Shown piece by piece: positions 1 through 9,500 of a stretch of 64,000 bases of DNA. The number at the start of each line of letters is the position of its first letter. Positions within the stretch are counted from its first letter, which is position 1. The stretch is taken from positions 1,674,001 to 1,738,000 of the forward strand of contig NZ_AP021901.1 of NCBI RefSeq assembly GCF_018325905.1, given 5' to 3'. This stretch comes from Pseudomonas sp. St316 (GTDB taxonomy: Bacteria; Pseudomonadota; Gammaproteobacteria; Pseudomonadales; Pseudomonadaceae). Both the position numbers and the translations under genes were made by a program. The notes under the pieces were generated by a model. That model searched no databases. It was not told where the DNA came from and saw only the letters and a list, made by a program, of their open reading frames with translations.

Positions 1-347
1 TGGTGATCGGCCTGTTCCTGTGGCTGCCGGTGACCACCACCACGGCCTATCTGTTCGGCATGGCAATGGGGTTGCTCTGGCTGTCCACCGTGCCCTTGAC
101 CAACGGCACCGTCGCCACCCTGTTCGGTGTGCGAAATCTCTCGATGCTGGGTGGGATCGTGTTCCTGTTCCACCAATTGGGCTCGTTTCTCGGTGGCTGG
201 CTGGGTGGAGTGGTGTATGACCGCACCGGCAGCTACGATTTGATCTGGCAGGTGTCGATCCTCCTCAGCCTGCTGGCGGCGGCGCTGAACTGGCCGGTGC
301 GTGAGCGTCCGGTGGCGCGCCTGCAAGCCCAGGTCGGTGCCGCATGA
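1..347 (+). CDS. MFS transporter, C-terminal part (cut by window edge)
   Basis: This is the end of a major facilitator superfamily permease; the reading frame is open through the left edge, so the start lies outside the window. The visible 114 or so residues are a run of hydrophobic helices. They include a glycine-rich stretch ([13 protein letters not shown]) followed by a YDRTGSYD loop before the last helix, which is the usual form of the final third of 12-helix MFS proteins of the YcaD/oxalate-formate type. The substrate cannot be told. Its stop overlaps the start of the next small gene (ATGA), so the two are probably translated together. Confidence 0.85.
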   Translation, partial: VIGLFLWLPVTTTTAYLFGMAMGLLWLSTVPLTNGTVATLFGVRNLSMLGGIVFLFHQLGSFLGGWLGGVVYDRTGSYDLIWQVSILLSLLAAALNWPVRERPVARLQAQVGAA

Positions 348-463
348 GTCGCGTCGGCCCGTGGCTGGTGGCGCTCGGCGCCGGCGTGTTGCTGGCCTTC
401 GCCTGGTGGGGCTGGCATCAGGGCGGGTTGGCCTTGATGCAGTTGGGCATGGGGGTGTGTTGA
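344..463 (+). CDS. Small single-helix membrane protein (39 aa)
   Basis: A 39-residue frame starts with an ATG that overlaps the TGA of the MFS gene. It encodes one hydrophobic segment (residues about 7-24, rich in Leu, Ala, Gly and Trp) and ends with a cysteine. I do not recognise a family. The ATGA coupling, high G+C codon use and membrane-segment composition support a real small gene, perhaps an accessory peptide of the transporter. No other evidence is available from the sequence. Confidence 0.5.
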   Translation: MSRVGPWLVALGAGVLLAFAWWGWHQGGLALMQLGMGVC

Positions 464-528
464 ACAATGGACGGCATCGGACGCTGCGAGTAACGTCGTG
501 GTCTGAAATGCTTTCTAGGAAAATCGAC

Positions 529-1080
529 ATGTTGATGCGCTGGTTTGCTGTTCCCGCCCTGTTGCTGGCTGCGACCGGGCACGTCTGGGCCGCCGGTTGC
601 CCGCCGTTGCTGGAGGGTTCCTTGCCCAAGTTGCGGGCCAAGGAAACCATCGACCTGTGCCAACGCTTCGCCGGCAAGCCGCTGGTGGTGGTCAACACCG
701 CCAGCTTCTGCGGCTTCGCCCCCCAGTTCAAAGGCCTCGAGGCGCTTAATCAACGCTACAAGGACCAAGGGTTGCAGGTGCTGGGTGTGCCTTCCAATGA
801 CTTCAAGCAGGAAGCCAAGGACGGGGCTGAAACCGCCAAGGTCTGCTACGTCAACTACGGGGTGACTTTCACCATGACCGAACCACAGCCGGTGCGTGGT
901 GCGGATGCGATACCGCTGTTCAGGCACCTGGCTGAACAATCCGGCGCGCCGAAATGGAATTTCTACAAGTACGTGGTGGACCGCCAGGGCAATGTCGTTG
1001 GCAGTTTTTCCAGCCGGATCAAGCCTGACGATCCCGATTTCATCAAGGCGGTAGAGGCGGCCATTGCCTCGAAGCCCTGA
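529..1080 (+). CDS. Glutathione peroxidase family protein, exported
   Basis: Thiol peroxidase of the GPx family that would reduce peroxides with a thiol donor. The chosen ATG has an AGGA sequence nine bases upstream and begins a signal peptide (LLMRWFAV…VWAAG), so the enzyme is probably periplasmic. The peroxidatic Cys is about residue 61 in [10 protein letters not shown], within a GPx-type NTASFCG context; it is Cys, not selenocysteine. The Gln-bearing NDFKQE and the [10 protein letters not shown] segment supply the other members of the catalytic tetrad. Length of 183 residues is normal for a GPx with a leader. In-frame ATGs at 508 and 535 are alternative starts. A strong hairpin follows the stop. 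Confidence 0.88.
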   Translation: MLMRWFAVPALLLAATGHVWAAGCPPLLEGSLPKLRAKETIDLCQRFAGKPLVVVNTASFCGFAPQFKGLEALNQRYKDQGLQVLGVPSNDFKQEAKDGAETAKVCYVNYGVTFTMTEPQPVRGADAIPLFRHLAEQSGAPKWNFYKYVVDRQGNVVGSFSSRIKPDDPDFIKAVEAAIASKP

Positions 1081-1092
1081 TCGCCAGCCACG

Positions 1093-1131
1093 AAAAAGCC
1101 CCGCTTCTTTGCAGAATGCGGGGCTTTTTTT
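1093..1131. terminator. Bidirectional intrinsic terminator
   Basis: AAAAAGCCCCGC and GCGGGGCTTTTTTT form a stem with A-rich and T-rich flanks on either side, so it can stop transcription from the peroxidase gene on the plus strand and from the convergent fadL-like gene on the minus strand. Confidence 0.85.
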
Positions 1132-1170
1132 CGCTTCAGGTGGCGAGGGGTTCAGGTTCGCCGTGAAACA

Positions 1171-2442
1171 TCAGAAGCGGTAGGTTGCACCCACACCGAA
1201 ACCGTTGGCGCTGTTTTCATATTTGGCGTTGTAGGACTGGCCGAGGGCATTGCTGCCGCTGACGTTGACTTTTTCTTCCTTGAGGTAGGAGTAGGCCACG
1301 TCGATGGTCAGGTCGTCGGTTGGGCTCCAGCCGGCACCGAGGCTGAAGATGGTCCGGTCGCCGGTCGGGATGCGTGGCGAGCGGTCGGTGTTGTTGGTGG
1401 GGGCCTGGTCGAAGGACAGGCCGGTACGCAGTACCCACTGTTTGTTCAACTGGTAGGAAGTACCAATGGCGTAGGCCCAGGTGTCGTGCCAGTTTTGTTC
1501 TTCGGTGATGTTGGTGAAGAAGTTTGGAGCCAGGGGGCCAGTCACACCGTCATTCTTCACGGTGATTTCTTTCAAGCGGCTCCAGCGCGTCCAGGTGCTA
1601 CCGGCGTAGACGGTCCAGGCATCATTGATTTGCTGGGTGACCGAAAAGTCCACCGATTCGGGTGTCGTAATGTCCAGCGAAGCATCGTAGCGCGCGTCAC
1701 TCAGGAAGCCGGGAGGAGTGCCCGCCCCGGGACTGATTTCGGTGTGGCCTTCAAGCTTGTACTTGACCTTGGAGTGATAGGTCAGGCCAACACGGGTGGT
1801 ATCGGTCGCCTGGACCAGCACGCCGATGTTGTAGCCATAACCAATGTCGTCGCCCTTGATCTTCACGTCGCCATCGTTAGGCGACAGTGGTGTGCTCAGG
1901 GTCGATTCCAGTGCGCCGGAGATACGGTTGATAGTCGGGCCGAAACCGATCGATACCTTGTCGTTGAAGGCATAGCTGACGGTTGGCTGGAACGTGACGA
2001 CCTTCACTTCGCTCTTGCTGCCGAAGTTGCCGCCCTGGAAGCCATTTTCATAATCGGTGATCAGGCCAAACGGTGCGTAGACACCCAGGCCGAAAGCCCA
2101 CTGATCATCGATAGGCTTGACGTAATAACCCATCGGAACGCCGGTCAGCGGGACCATGTCGCCCTTGTTGGTACCGGACTGCGTACCGCTGGCATCTTTG
2201 ATGTCGGTGGAAGCATCAATGGCCGCGAAGCCACCCGTGACCTGTTGGCGCTTGAGGCGCGACATGCCGGCAGGGTTGCCAAATACGGTGCTTGCATCAT
2301 CGGCAGCGGAAGAACGACCTGCGAAACCAGTGCCCATGCCACTGATGCTTTGTTCGTTCAAGGCAAAGCCACTGGCGAAAAGTTGAGTGGATGCCAAGGT
2401 TACGGCAAGGCCAAGGGTGGTTTTGAGCATCATTTTTTTCAT
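1171..2442 (-). CDS. FadL/OmpP1-type outer-membrane long-chain fatty acid (hydrophobic compound) porin
   Basis: Outer-membrane beta-barrel of the OmpP1/FadL/TodX family, which moves long-chain fatty acids or other hydrophobic compounds across the outer membrane. The 423-residue product has a signal peptide (KTTLGLAVTLASTQLFASG) and then the family hallmark: the mature N-terminus SGFALNEQSISGMGTGFAGR followed by DDASTVFGNPAGM, the plug (hatch) segment. The C-terminus ends in an aromatic barrel strand (ATYRF). AGGAG lies eight bases before the ATG. It converges on the peroxidase gene. From memory, the same neighbour order occurs in P. aeruginosa PA1286-PA1289. Substrate specificity is not shown. 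Confidence 0.9.
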   Translation of the reverse strand: MKKMMLKTTLGLAVTLASTQLFASGFALNEQSISGMGTGFAGRSSAADDASTVFGNPAGMSRLKRQQVTGGFAAIDASTDIKDASGTQSGTNKGDMVPLTGVPMGYYVKPIDDQWAFGLGVYAPFGLITDYENGFQGGNFGSKSEVKVVTFQPTVSYAFNDKVSIGFGPTINRISGALESTLSTPLSPNDGDVKIKGDDIGYGYNIGVLVQATDTTRVGLTYHSKVKYKLEGHTEISPGAGTPPGFLSDARYDASLDITTPESVDFSVTQQINDAWTVYAGSTWTRWSRLKEITVKNDGVTGPLAPNFFTNITEEQNWHDTWAYAIGTSYQLNKQWVLRTGLSFDQAPTNNTDRSPRIPTGDRTIFSLGAGWSPTDDLTIDVAYSYLKEEKVNVSGSNALGQSYNAKYENSANGFGVGATYRF

Positions 2443-2586
2443 TGTTAGAACTCCTGGTGATCACCGACGCGAAAATTACCAACATTTTCCTTCAAGCGCT
2501 ATAGCCCGTATCGCTTGATTTAGAGGGGTTTTGTAGGACAATCCGACCAGATTCGCGACCGTTGTAGGAAGTTTCCAAATTTCCCA

Positions 2587-3069
2587 TCAGCAAGCGACCT
2601 GGTTCAGGGGTGAAACACAGCTTCGCCAGGCGCAGGTGAAATCTCGCAGGCGTCCTTGGGGGTGAAAGGTTTGTCGCCAGATGCGGGCCATGCCAAGCAG
2701 GTCATCGGCTTCAGGAAGCGGGGTGTTCTGTTCCTCGACCAGCAGCCAGGCGATGGCGGTGGCATAGCGCAAATTGACGGTCAACTCCAGGTGCGGGCCG
2801 CTGAGAAAGGCGTGCTGGCTGGCCAGGCCGCGTACCAGGCTGGCACGTTCCGGGTCCAGCGCCAGGTAATGATCCCAGAGTGCCTGGTGTCGGGGCTCGG
2901 TAATGCGATACAGGCCATGCCCGCGGCGATCATGCAGGGCTGAACCCAGGGCGGACTGGCTGGCGGCAATACCCAGCAACAAGGATTCCGCCGTTGCGCT
3001 ATGACGCTCAAGGTAGAGGAGCGTCGGGCGGATCACATATCGACACAGTTCGCTGGCAGCGATACCCAT
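2587..3069 (-). CDS. Conserved hypothetical protein (160 aa)
   Basis: A soluble, mostly helical 160-residue protein with no signal peptide or membrane segment. I recognise no catalytic motif. The pattern of alternating charged and hydrophobic residues with RYVIRPTLLYLERHS near the start and a Trp/Cys-rich end (CAWRSCVS) looks like a folded helical protein. Its position upstream of the fadL-like gene, same strand and about 145 bp apart, matches the hypothetical gene PA1289 next to a fadL homologue in P. aeruginosa as I remember it. Function unknown. Confidence 0.75.
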   Translation of the reverse strand: MGIAASELCRYVIRPTLLYLERHSATAESLLLGIAASQSALGSALHDRRGHGLYRITEPRHQALWDHYLALDPERASLVRGLASQHAFLSGPHLELTVNLRYATAIAWLLVEEQNTPLPEADDLLGMARIWRQTFHPQGRLRDFTCAWRSCVSPLNQVAC

Positions 3070-3292
3070 AAAACCCTCGAAGTGTGAAAGGGGCGGAGCC
3101 TGAAGAGTGTGGGCTTGGCAGCGGTGGATCGGTCCAGGCCCCGCCGGAAGCGGATCATGCCGCTTGACTTGAAGTGTAGTGTCATATTTGCGTTGTAAAG
3201 GACTGTTTTTAAAACATCTTCAACGAACGGTTATAACTGTTATATCCCTTGGTACTTACGCCGTTTCGCTTGATCGAGAAATTCCAGGCAAT

Positions 3293-3318
3293 AAAAAGCC
3301 CCGCTTTCTGGGCGGGGC
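3293..3318 (-). terminator. Intrinsic terminator of the 74-aa gene
   Basis: On the minus strand GCCCCGC…GCGGGGC is followed by TTTTTAT, about 28 bases after the stop of the small gene at 3346. Confidence 0.75.
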
Positions 3319-3345
3319 CTTTGGGTTTTCAGTCTTTCTGGCGTC

Positions 3346-3570
3346 TCAGGCAACCAGTGCCTGGCGGGTACGCTCGATCACGGCCTGCAGCGGTTCGGCG
3401 CTGGAGTACTGATCGGGGTACAGGCGTTCGCTGTGACGGGCGATGCCGTGTTCGTTGACCAGGGTGAAGCTGAAGCAGCCTTTGCGAGCGGCCATGATCA
3501 GGCAGTTCATCGGGGCAAAAGCGTTGGTTAGGGTGCGGATAGCATCCTGTGCATGGATTTGAGTAGACAT
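3346..3570 (-). CDS. Small conserved protein, possibly DUF3509-like (74 aa)
   Basis: A 74-residue protein with an alternating strand-helix layout: FSFTLVNEHGIA in the middle and a helix AVIERTRQALVA at the end. This resembles the short Pseudomonas DUF3509 proteins (an LTL-type strand, then a final helix), but the match is from memory and weak. An AGGA lies 12 bases before the ATG, a terminator follows the gene, and a perfect palindrome CACGGTT-AAG-AACCGTG sits 24 bases upstream of the start, which suggests an independently regulated unit. Function unknown. Confidence 0.65.
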   Translation of the reverse strand: MSTQIHAQDAIRTLTNAFAPMNCLIMAARKGCFSFTLVNEHGIARHSERLYPDQYSSAEPLQAVIERTRQALVA

Positions 3571-3593
3571 GTTATGGGTGTTCCTACAAATGA

Positions 3594-3610
3594 CACGGTT
3601 AAGAACCGTG
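3594..3610. promoter_or_regulatory. 17-bp palindrome upstream of the 74-aa gene
   Basis: CACGGTT-AAG-AACCGTG is a perfect inverted repeat with 7-bp arms, placed 24 bp upstream of the ATG at 3570. It could be an operator or a hairpin in the leader. No promoter hexamers could be assigned with confidence. Confidence 0.4.
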
Positions 3611-4524
3611 CAACGTTAAAACGTTCCAGTAACGTCGACCACCATTGGTCGAACGAAGAACCCGACTGGAACAAAGCAGCCAGTTTGAGCGCTATATAAA
3701 GTGCGCGCTTGGGCTGGCAGGTAGGTACTTAGGAGGGCAGGCAACACATCAAGGGCAAAGGTTCTGGGCCCGGGGTGAAGATCCTGATCAATTTGCAGGT
3801 TGGTTCGGTCAGAGTAATGAGCCTGGCAACACCCTTTGCATTCGATCAAAGGCTGTGTTGACGCAAGGTTTACCTGGAAACCATCGAGGGGGCCGGTCTC
3901 CTTTTTTCGATGAGGCGTCCTTTGAAGGATGGCTGACCGTGGAGATGTGTTCGACCCGGAATTGACTTTCAGCTTGGTACTAACGCCGCGGATACTAACG
4001 GATCGGAACCATGAAGGGAAGGGTGTTGGTTAAAAAATATTCAAAAGTTCGATAAACCGTGGTGAGGAGTCGGACGCGTAGCACAGGATTCAAGTGTGTG
4101 CAGGTGCGCGCGCGTCACCGACGTCGCGTGTAGGGCATGAGGTTTATCCCCAGGTTTTACCGCCAGATGCGCCAAAAAAACGCAGCGTTATAACCAGTTC
4201 GGCTGTTACTTGTGCACACTCGCGGCACCACTTGTCACTGTCCTGTCATGTCGAAACAATCCGGGGTGGGTGCCTGTATCCAAAATTTAAGTCAATGAAA
4301 AACATCGCTTTTTTTTACTGGTGAAAAAATCGTCAGTTTGAGCGCAGGCCCCGTTCCACAGGGCTTTGCGCGAGTTCAGGGTGGGTTGTCCACTGAGTTA
4401 TCCACAGCTTCTGTGGATTGTCCCAAGCGCTTGCTCTAGCACGGGCGTGCTGGTTTTTTTCGGCTTTACCCGTACGAAAAAAGGAGTAGAGTGGCGCGCC
4501 TTCCGATCTGTCCCACAGTGTTTT
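3611..4524. other. Long intergenic stretch without a supported gene
   Basis: About 900 bases separate two small genes. Reading frames here (for example 3645-3965 plus strand) lack a ribosome site, recognisable domains and the usual codon pattern. The only structured element I see is TTATCCACA-GCTTC-TGTGGATTG at 4398-4420, a DnaA-box-like sequence with a degenerate inverted partner. AACGTTAAAACGTT at 3613-3626 is another short symmetrical element. A small RNA could lie here, but nothing proves it. Confidence 0.5.
4398..4420. promoter_or_regulatory. DnaA-box-like inverted pair (one perfect, one degenerate)
   Basis: TTATCCACA matches the DnaA-box consensus exactly. Five bases later TGTGGATTG matches the inverted box except for its last two bases. 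It lies about 105 bp upstream of the Sel1-like gene. Confidence 0.45.
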
Positions 4525-4848
4525 ATGAAGTTTCGCTCAGTATCAAATCCTGTTACCTCCACACCCTCTGGTGTTACCCCGCCCAAGCGTATTTCGATGC
4601 GGGTGGCTGAGTGGCTGCTCGACAGCCCGCGACTGGGGGACAGCCCCAGCGTCAAGCACTTGGCCGGCCGTCTGCTCAAGCAACCGGCTCGTGAAGGCGT
4701 GGTGGCCGCGCAAAGTCGCCTCGGGCAGTTGATGTGCCGTGAATGTGGCAACGCCCGGGATCGCCGCATTGGTCACGACCTGCTGCGCCAAGCCGCGCGA
4801 GCCGGCGATGATCGAGCCCGCCGGGCCCTCGGTGAAATCGAAAGCTGA
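4525..4848 (+). CDS. Small Sel1-repeat-like protein (107 aa)
   Basis: The product is a short basic protein whose second half has a Sel1/TPR-type helical pair (AAQSRLGQLMCREC followed by LLRQAARAGDDRARRALG). The frame is open further upstream, but the ATG at 4525 (MKFRSVSNP) is the likely start. The upstream extension is low-complexity and would cover the DnaA-box-like region. A typical ribosome site is not evident, which lowers certainty of the start. It lies 74 bp before rmuC on the same strand and may be cotranscribed. Probably a protein-protein interaction module of unknown role. Confidence 0.65.
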   Translation: MKFRSVSNPVTSTPSGVTPPKRISMRVAEWLLDSPRLGDSPSVKHLAGRLLKQPAREGVVAAQSRLGQLMCRECGNARDRRIGHDLLRQAARAGDDRARRALGEIES

Positions 4849-4922
4849 AAACGAAGACCGCGCTGGGCAACCCCCAGCCGCTTGGTTAACCTTCGGGCTT
4901 TATTTGATCGGCAGGAATTGTC

Positions 4923-6425
4923 ATGGCTATGGATTTGACCAGCCTGTTGCTTGGCCTGGCAGGCGCTGCGGTGCCGCTGCTGGCATTGGCCTGGCACCTG
5001 CAACGCCAAGCCAGTGCCGCGCAGAACGAACAGGCCCTGCTGGAAGAGCGCCTGACCACCGCGCACATGGCCCACGACGGCCTCAATGCCCAGCTCGATG
5101 CCTGCCGTGATGAGATCAGCGACCTGAGCCAGGCCAACGCCGCCAAGCAGGCCGAGCTTGCCGCCGCCTGTCGTGAAGTCGAGTTGTTGCAGATCGAGCG
5201 CGACAACGCCCGGGATGCGGCCCACGTCTGGAACCTCGAGCGCGCCAACAAGGAAGCGGAACTGCGGCGGCTCGATGCTCAGGCGGCGTCGTTGCATGCC
5301 GAACTGCGCGAGCAGCAGGAAAGCCATCAGCAACGTCTGGATGATCTGCAAGGTTCGCGCGACGCGTTGCGGGCACAGTTCGCCGAGCTGGCCGGGAAGA
5401 TCTTCGACGAGCGTGAGCAGCGCTTTGCCGAGACCAGCCACCAGCGCCTGGGCCAGTTGCTCGATCCGCTGAAGGAGCGCATCCAGTCCTTTGAAAAGCG
5501 CGTCGAAGAAAGTTATCAGGCCGAGGCCCGGGAACGTTTCTCCCTGGGTAAGGAGCTGGAGCGCTTGCAACAACTGAACCTGCGCCTGAGCGACGAGGCG
5601 ACCAACCTCACCCGCGCGCTCAAGGGGCAGAAGACCCAAGGCAACTGGGGCGAACTGATTCTGGAGCGGGTGCTCGAACATGCCGGCCTGGAGAAGGGCC
5701 GCGAGTATCAGACCCAGGTCAGCCTCAAGGGCCCGGACGGTGAGCGTTTCCAGCCAGACGTGTTGATTTATCTGCCCGGCGACAAGCAAGTGGTGGTCGA
5801 TTCCAAGGTCAGCCTCACGGCCTATCAGCAGTACGTGGCCGCCGAAGACGACGCCATCGGCCAGCTCGCCCTCAAGCAGCATGTGGTGTCGTTGCGAGCC
5901 CACGTCAAAGGCTTGGCCGGCAAGGACTACAAACGCCTGGACGGTTTGCACAGCCTGGATTTCGTGTTGTTGTTCGTGCCGATCGAAGCCGCGTTTTCCG
6001 CCGCCCTGCAAGCCGAGCCGAACCTGTTCCAGGAAGCCTTCGACCGTAACATCGTGATCGTCAGCCCGACCACCCTGCTGGCAACGCTGCGGGTGATCGA
6101 CAGCCTGTGGAAACAGGAGCGCCAGAGCCAGAACGCTCGGGAAATCGCCGAGCGGGCCGGGTGGCTGTACGACAAATTCGTCCTGTTCATCCAGGACCTG
6201 GATGAGATCGGCAGTCGCTTGCAGCAGCTGGACAAAGCCTACAGCGCGGCGCGCAACAAACTGACGGAAGGGCGCGGCAACCTGATCAGCCGCAGCGAAC
6301 AGCTCAAACTGCTCGGCGCCCGGGCCAGCAAGAGCTTGCCCAGCGAATTGCTCGAACGGGCGATGAGCGATGCGGATGGGTTGCCAGAGTTGCCGGAAGA
6401 AGCCAGCGAGAAAACCCAGGGCTGA
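4923..6425 (+). CDS. rmuC: DNA recombination protein RmuC
   Basis: RmuC family protein, proposed to limit inversions at short inverted repeats during recombination. The 500-residue product starts with a membrane-anchor-like helix (LLLGLAGAAVPLLALAWHL). A long coiled coil follows (residues about 30-200, rich in Glu, Gln, Ala and Arg), then the conserved nuclease-like domain: GNWGELILERVLEHAGL, the PDVLIYLPGDKQVVVDSKV core (Asp and DxK as in PD-(D/E)XK folds), and FVPIEAAF. An AGGAA lies six bases before the ATG. Length and order of parts are normal for the family. Confidence 0.95.
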   Translation: MAMDLTSLLLGLAGAAVPLLALAWHLQRQASAAQNEQALLEERLTTAHMAHDGLNAQLDACRDEISDLSQANAAKQAELAAACREVELLQIERDNARDAAHVWNLERANKEAELRRLDAQAASLHAELREQQESHQQRLDDLQGSRDALRAQFAELAGKIFDEREQRFAETSHQRLGQLLDPLKERIQSFEKRVEESYQAEARERFSLGKELERLQQLNLRLSDEATNLTRALKGQKTQGNWGELILERVLEHAGLEKGREYQTQVSLKGPDGERFQPDVLIYLPGDKQVVVDSKVSLTAYQQYVAAEDDAIGQLALKQHVVSLRAHVKGLAGKDYKRLDGLHSLDFVLLFVPIEAAFSAALQAEPNLFQEAFDRNIVIVSPTTLLATLRVIDSLWKQERQSQNAREIAERAGWLYDKFVLFIQDLDEIGSRLQQLDKAYSAARNKLTEGRGNLISRSEQLKLLGARASKSLPSELLERAMSDADGLPELPEEASEKTQG

Positions 6426-6469
6426 AACACTAACCCAAGGCTGAAGCAGAAACTTGTGGTGAGGTCCTC

Positions 6470-6537
6470 TGTGGGAGCAAAGCTTGCTCGCGATGACATC
6501 CTTGAGACCGCCATCGCGGGCAAGCCTTGCTCCCACA
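6470..6537. repeat. REP pair (head-to-head)
   Basis: TGTGGGAGCAAAGCTTGCTCGCGAT and its inverted partner ending GCTCCCACA flank a short spacer. It is placed between the convergent rmuC and sensor kinase genes. Confidence 0.9.
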
Positions 6538-6571
6538 AGATGCCCTTGCACAGGGCCTCCATTTCTCCGAA

Positions 6572-9500
6572 TTACAACGGTAAATGCCGGCTCAACAACG
6601 CCCGCAATGCCGCCGGTTTCACCGGCTTGGCCAGGTAATCCAGGCCTGCGGCATGCACCTGGGCGATCATCTCAGGTCGGCCGTCGGCGCTGATGACCAC
6701 CCCCGGCACCGGCTCGCCCATGCGTGTGCGCAACCAGGCCATCAGCTCGGTGCCGGTCTCGCCGTCGTCCAGATGAAAATCCACCAGCGCCAGTTGCGGT
6801 CGGCCGCCCTGGACCAGCCAACGCTCACATTCTTCCCGGTTGCGCGCCGTCCACACCTGGCAACCCCAGCGTGTCAGCAGGCTGTTCATGCCGATCAGGA
6901 TGCTGTCTTCATTATCGACACAGAGCACCTGGGCGCCGCTTGGCAAATGACCGTTGGGCTCGGCAGTGGGGCTCGGTACGACGGCCTGTGTATGGGCCAA
7001 GGGAACGCTGACGCTGAACACGCTGCCACGCCCCGGCCAGGAGCGCACGCGCAAGGTATGGCCCAGCACGCGGCATAGCCCGTCGGCGATGGCCAGGCCC
7101 AGGCCCAGACCCTTTTCGGCGCGGGTCTGGTGACTGTCCAGGCGTTTGAACTCCTCGAAAATGACCTGCAGCTTATCCTCGGCGATGCCCGGCCCGCGAT
7201 CCCAGACTTCCAGGCACAACTCGCCGTTGTGCCGACGTACCCCCAGCAACACCGGGCCCTTGGCATAGCGGAAGGCGTTGGTGAGGAAGTTCTGCAAAAC
7301 CCGCCGCAACAACTTGATGTCGCTGTCGACCCGCAGCCGCGAGCCGCGCATTCGGAATTTCAGGCCTTGTTCCTGGGCCAGCGCCGTGAACTCGGCGCCC
7401 AAGATGTCGAACAACTCGTTGAGGACGAACGGCTTGCGGTCGGGGTTGATCTTGCCGTTTTCCAGGCGGGAGATGTCCAGCAGGTCGGTGATCAGGTCTT
7501 CAGCGGAGCGCAGCGAACTGTCCAGATGCTGCACCAGTTGCCGGGCCTCGCTTGGCAAACCTTCGTGCTGGTGGGACAGCGCGGCAGAGAACAGGCGCGC
7601 GGCGTTGAGCGGTTGCATCAGGTCGTGGCTGACTGCGGCCAGGAACCGGGTCTTGGACTGATAGGCCGCCTCGGCGGTGCTCTTGGCTTCGGTCAGGGCC
7701 ACGTTCAGTTGAGACAATTCCCGGGTGCGTTCGGCCACCCGTTGTTCCAGCCCTTCGTTGGCTTCGGTCAGCGCTTTCGCGGCCTCGCGAAAGGCGGTGA
7801 TGTCGGTGAAACTCATGACGAAGCCGCCACCGGGCATCGGGTTGCCGATCAGCTCGATCACCCGGCCATTGGGGAACAGTCGTTCAGAGGTATGGGCGCG
7901 GCCCTGGCGCATCCAGTGCAGGCGTCGGGCGACGTGGACTTCGGCTTCGCCTGGGCCACAAAGGCCACGTTCGGCGTTGTAGCGGATGATGTCGGCGATG
8001 GGCCGGCCAACACTGATCAAGCCGTCCGGATACTTGAACAGTTCCAGGTAGCGACGATTCCAGGCCACCAGCCTGAGGGACTGGTCGACCACACTGATGC
8101 CCTGGCTGATGTTCTCGATGGCGCCTTGCAGCAGGGCACGGTTGAACTGCAGTACTTCCGAGGCTTCGTCCGCGATCCGGACGACGTCTTCGAGCTGCAT
8201 CTCCCGACCTTCAATGGCGGCTTTTACCACGGCCCTGGTCGATGACGCCCCGAGTACACCGGCCAGTAGGCGTTCAGTGTGGGCGATCCATTCGCTGTCG
8301 GCGTTCTGGGTCGGATTGAAGCCTTTGCCCTGGCGGTAGGCAAAGCGAATGAAACTCTGCCGCGCCCGCTCCTCGCCGACGAAACGGGCGGCCAGTTGCA
8401 ACAGGTCTTCGATGTGCACCGCCAGCATTGAACGGGGGTTGGGGCGGGCGCTGATTTCCTGACCGATGAAGCGTCCGGCCTGCCAGTGTTCCGAGACGCG
8501 TGTGCGCGACAGCACGGACACCCAGGCAAACAGCGTGAAGTTACCGGCCAGGGACAGGACCACCCCTTGGGTCAGAGGGGTAATCGGCAGGTTCAATGGA
8601 TTGCCGTGCAACCAGGCCAGGCCGGGGAAGCTCGTGAGCGACCAGCCCAGGCTGTGAGCGGCGATCGGTAACACCAAGGTGTAGAACCACAGGAAAATCC
8701 CCATGGCGAGGCCGGCGAACACGCCGCGGCGGTTGGCCTGTTTCCAGTACAGTGCGCCGAGCATGGCCGGAGCCAGTTGGGTCACGGCGGCGAAGGCGAT
8801 CTGGCCGATGGTCGCCAGGCTCGTCGTCGAACCCAGCAGGCGGTAGCTGACGTAGGCCAGCAACAGGATCACCACGATGCTCACCCGACGCACCGACAGC
8901 ATCCACTGGCGGAACACTTCGAAGGGCCGTTCGGCGTTGTTGCGGCGCAGCAGCCACGGTAACAACATGTCGTTGGAGACCATGGTGGACAGCGCCACAC
9001 TCGCGACGATCACCATGCCGGTGGCCGCCGAGGCGCCACCGATGAACGCCAATACCGCCAGGGCCGGATGTGCCTGGGCCAGCGGTAGGCTGATGACGAA
9101 CGAGTCCGGCAGTACCGAGCTGGGCAGCATCATTTGCCCGGCGAGGGCGATGGGCACCACGAACAGCGCGGCCAGGGCCAGGTAGGCGGGGAATACCCAC
9201 TTGGCCAGGCGCAGGTCCTGAGGTTCGATGTTTTCCACCACGGTCACGTGGAACTGCCGCGGCAAGCAGATGATCGCCATCATCGCCACCCCGGTTTGCA
9301 CCACCATGGACGGCCAGTTGATGGTTTCTTTCCAGTATTGCTCCAGGCGAGGGGCGAGCATCGCCTGGTCGAACAGGTCGTCGAAGCCGTCATAGAGGCC
9401 GAACGTCACGAACGCGCCAACGGCCAGGAAGGCGAACAGCTTGACCAGGGATTCGAAGGCAATCGCCAGCACCATGCCACGGTGGTGTTCGGTGGCGTCG

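Noticed and set aside
3645..3965. 106-codon plus-strand frame in the long gap after the 74-aa gene
   Set aside because: No ribosome site, no domain, and mixed codon use; a chance frame is more likely.
4773..6551. 592-codon minus-strand frame over rmuC
   Set aside because: Shadow of the G+C-rich rmuC coiled coil. It lacks domains and overlaps a clear gene along its whole length.
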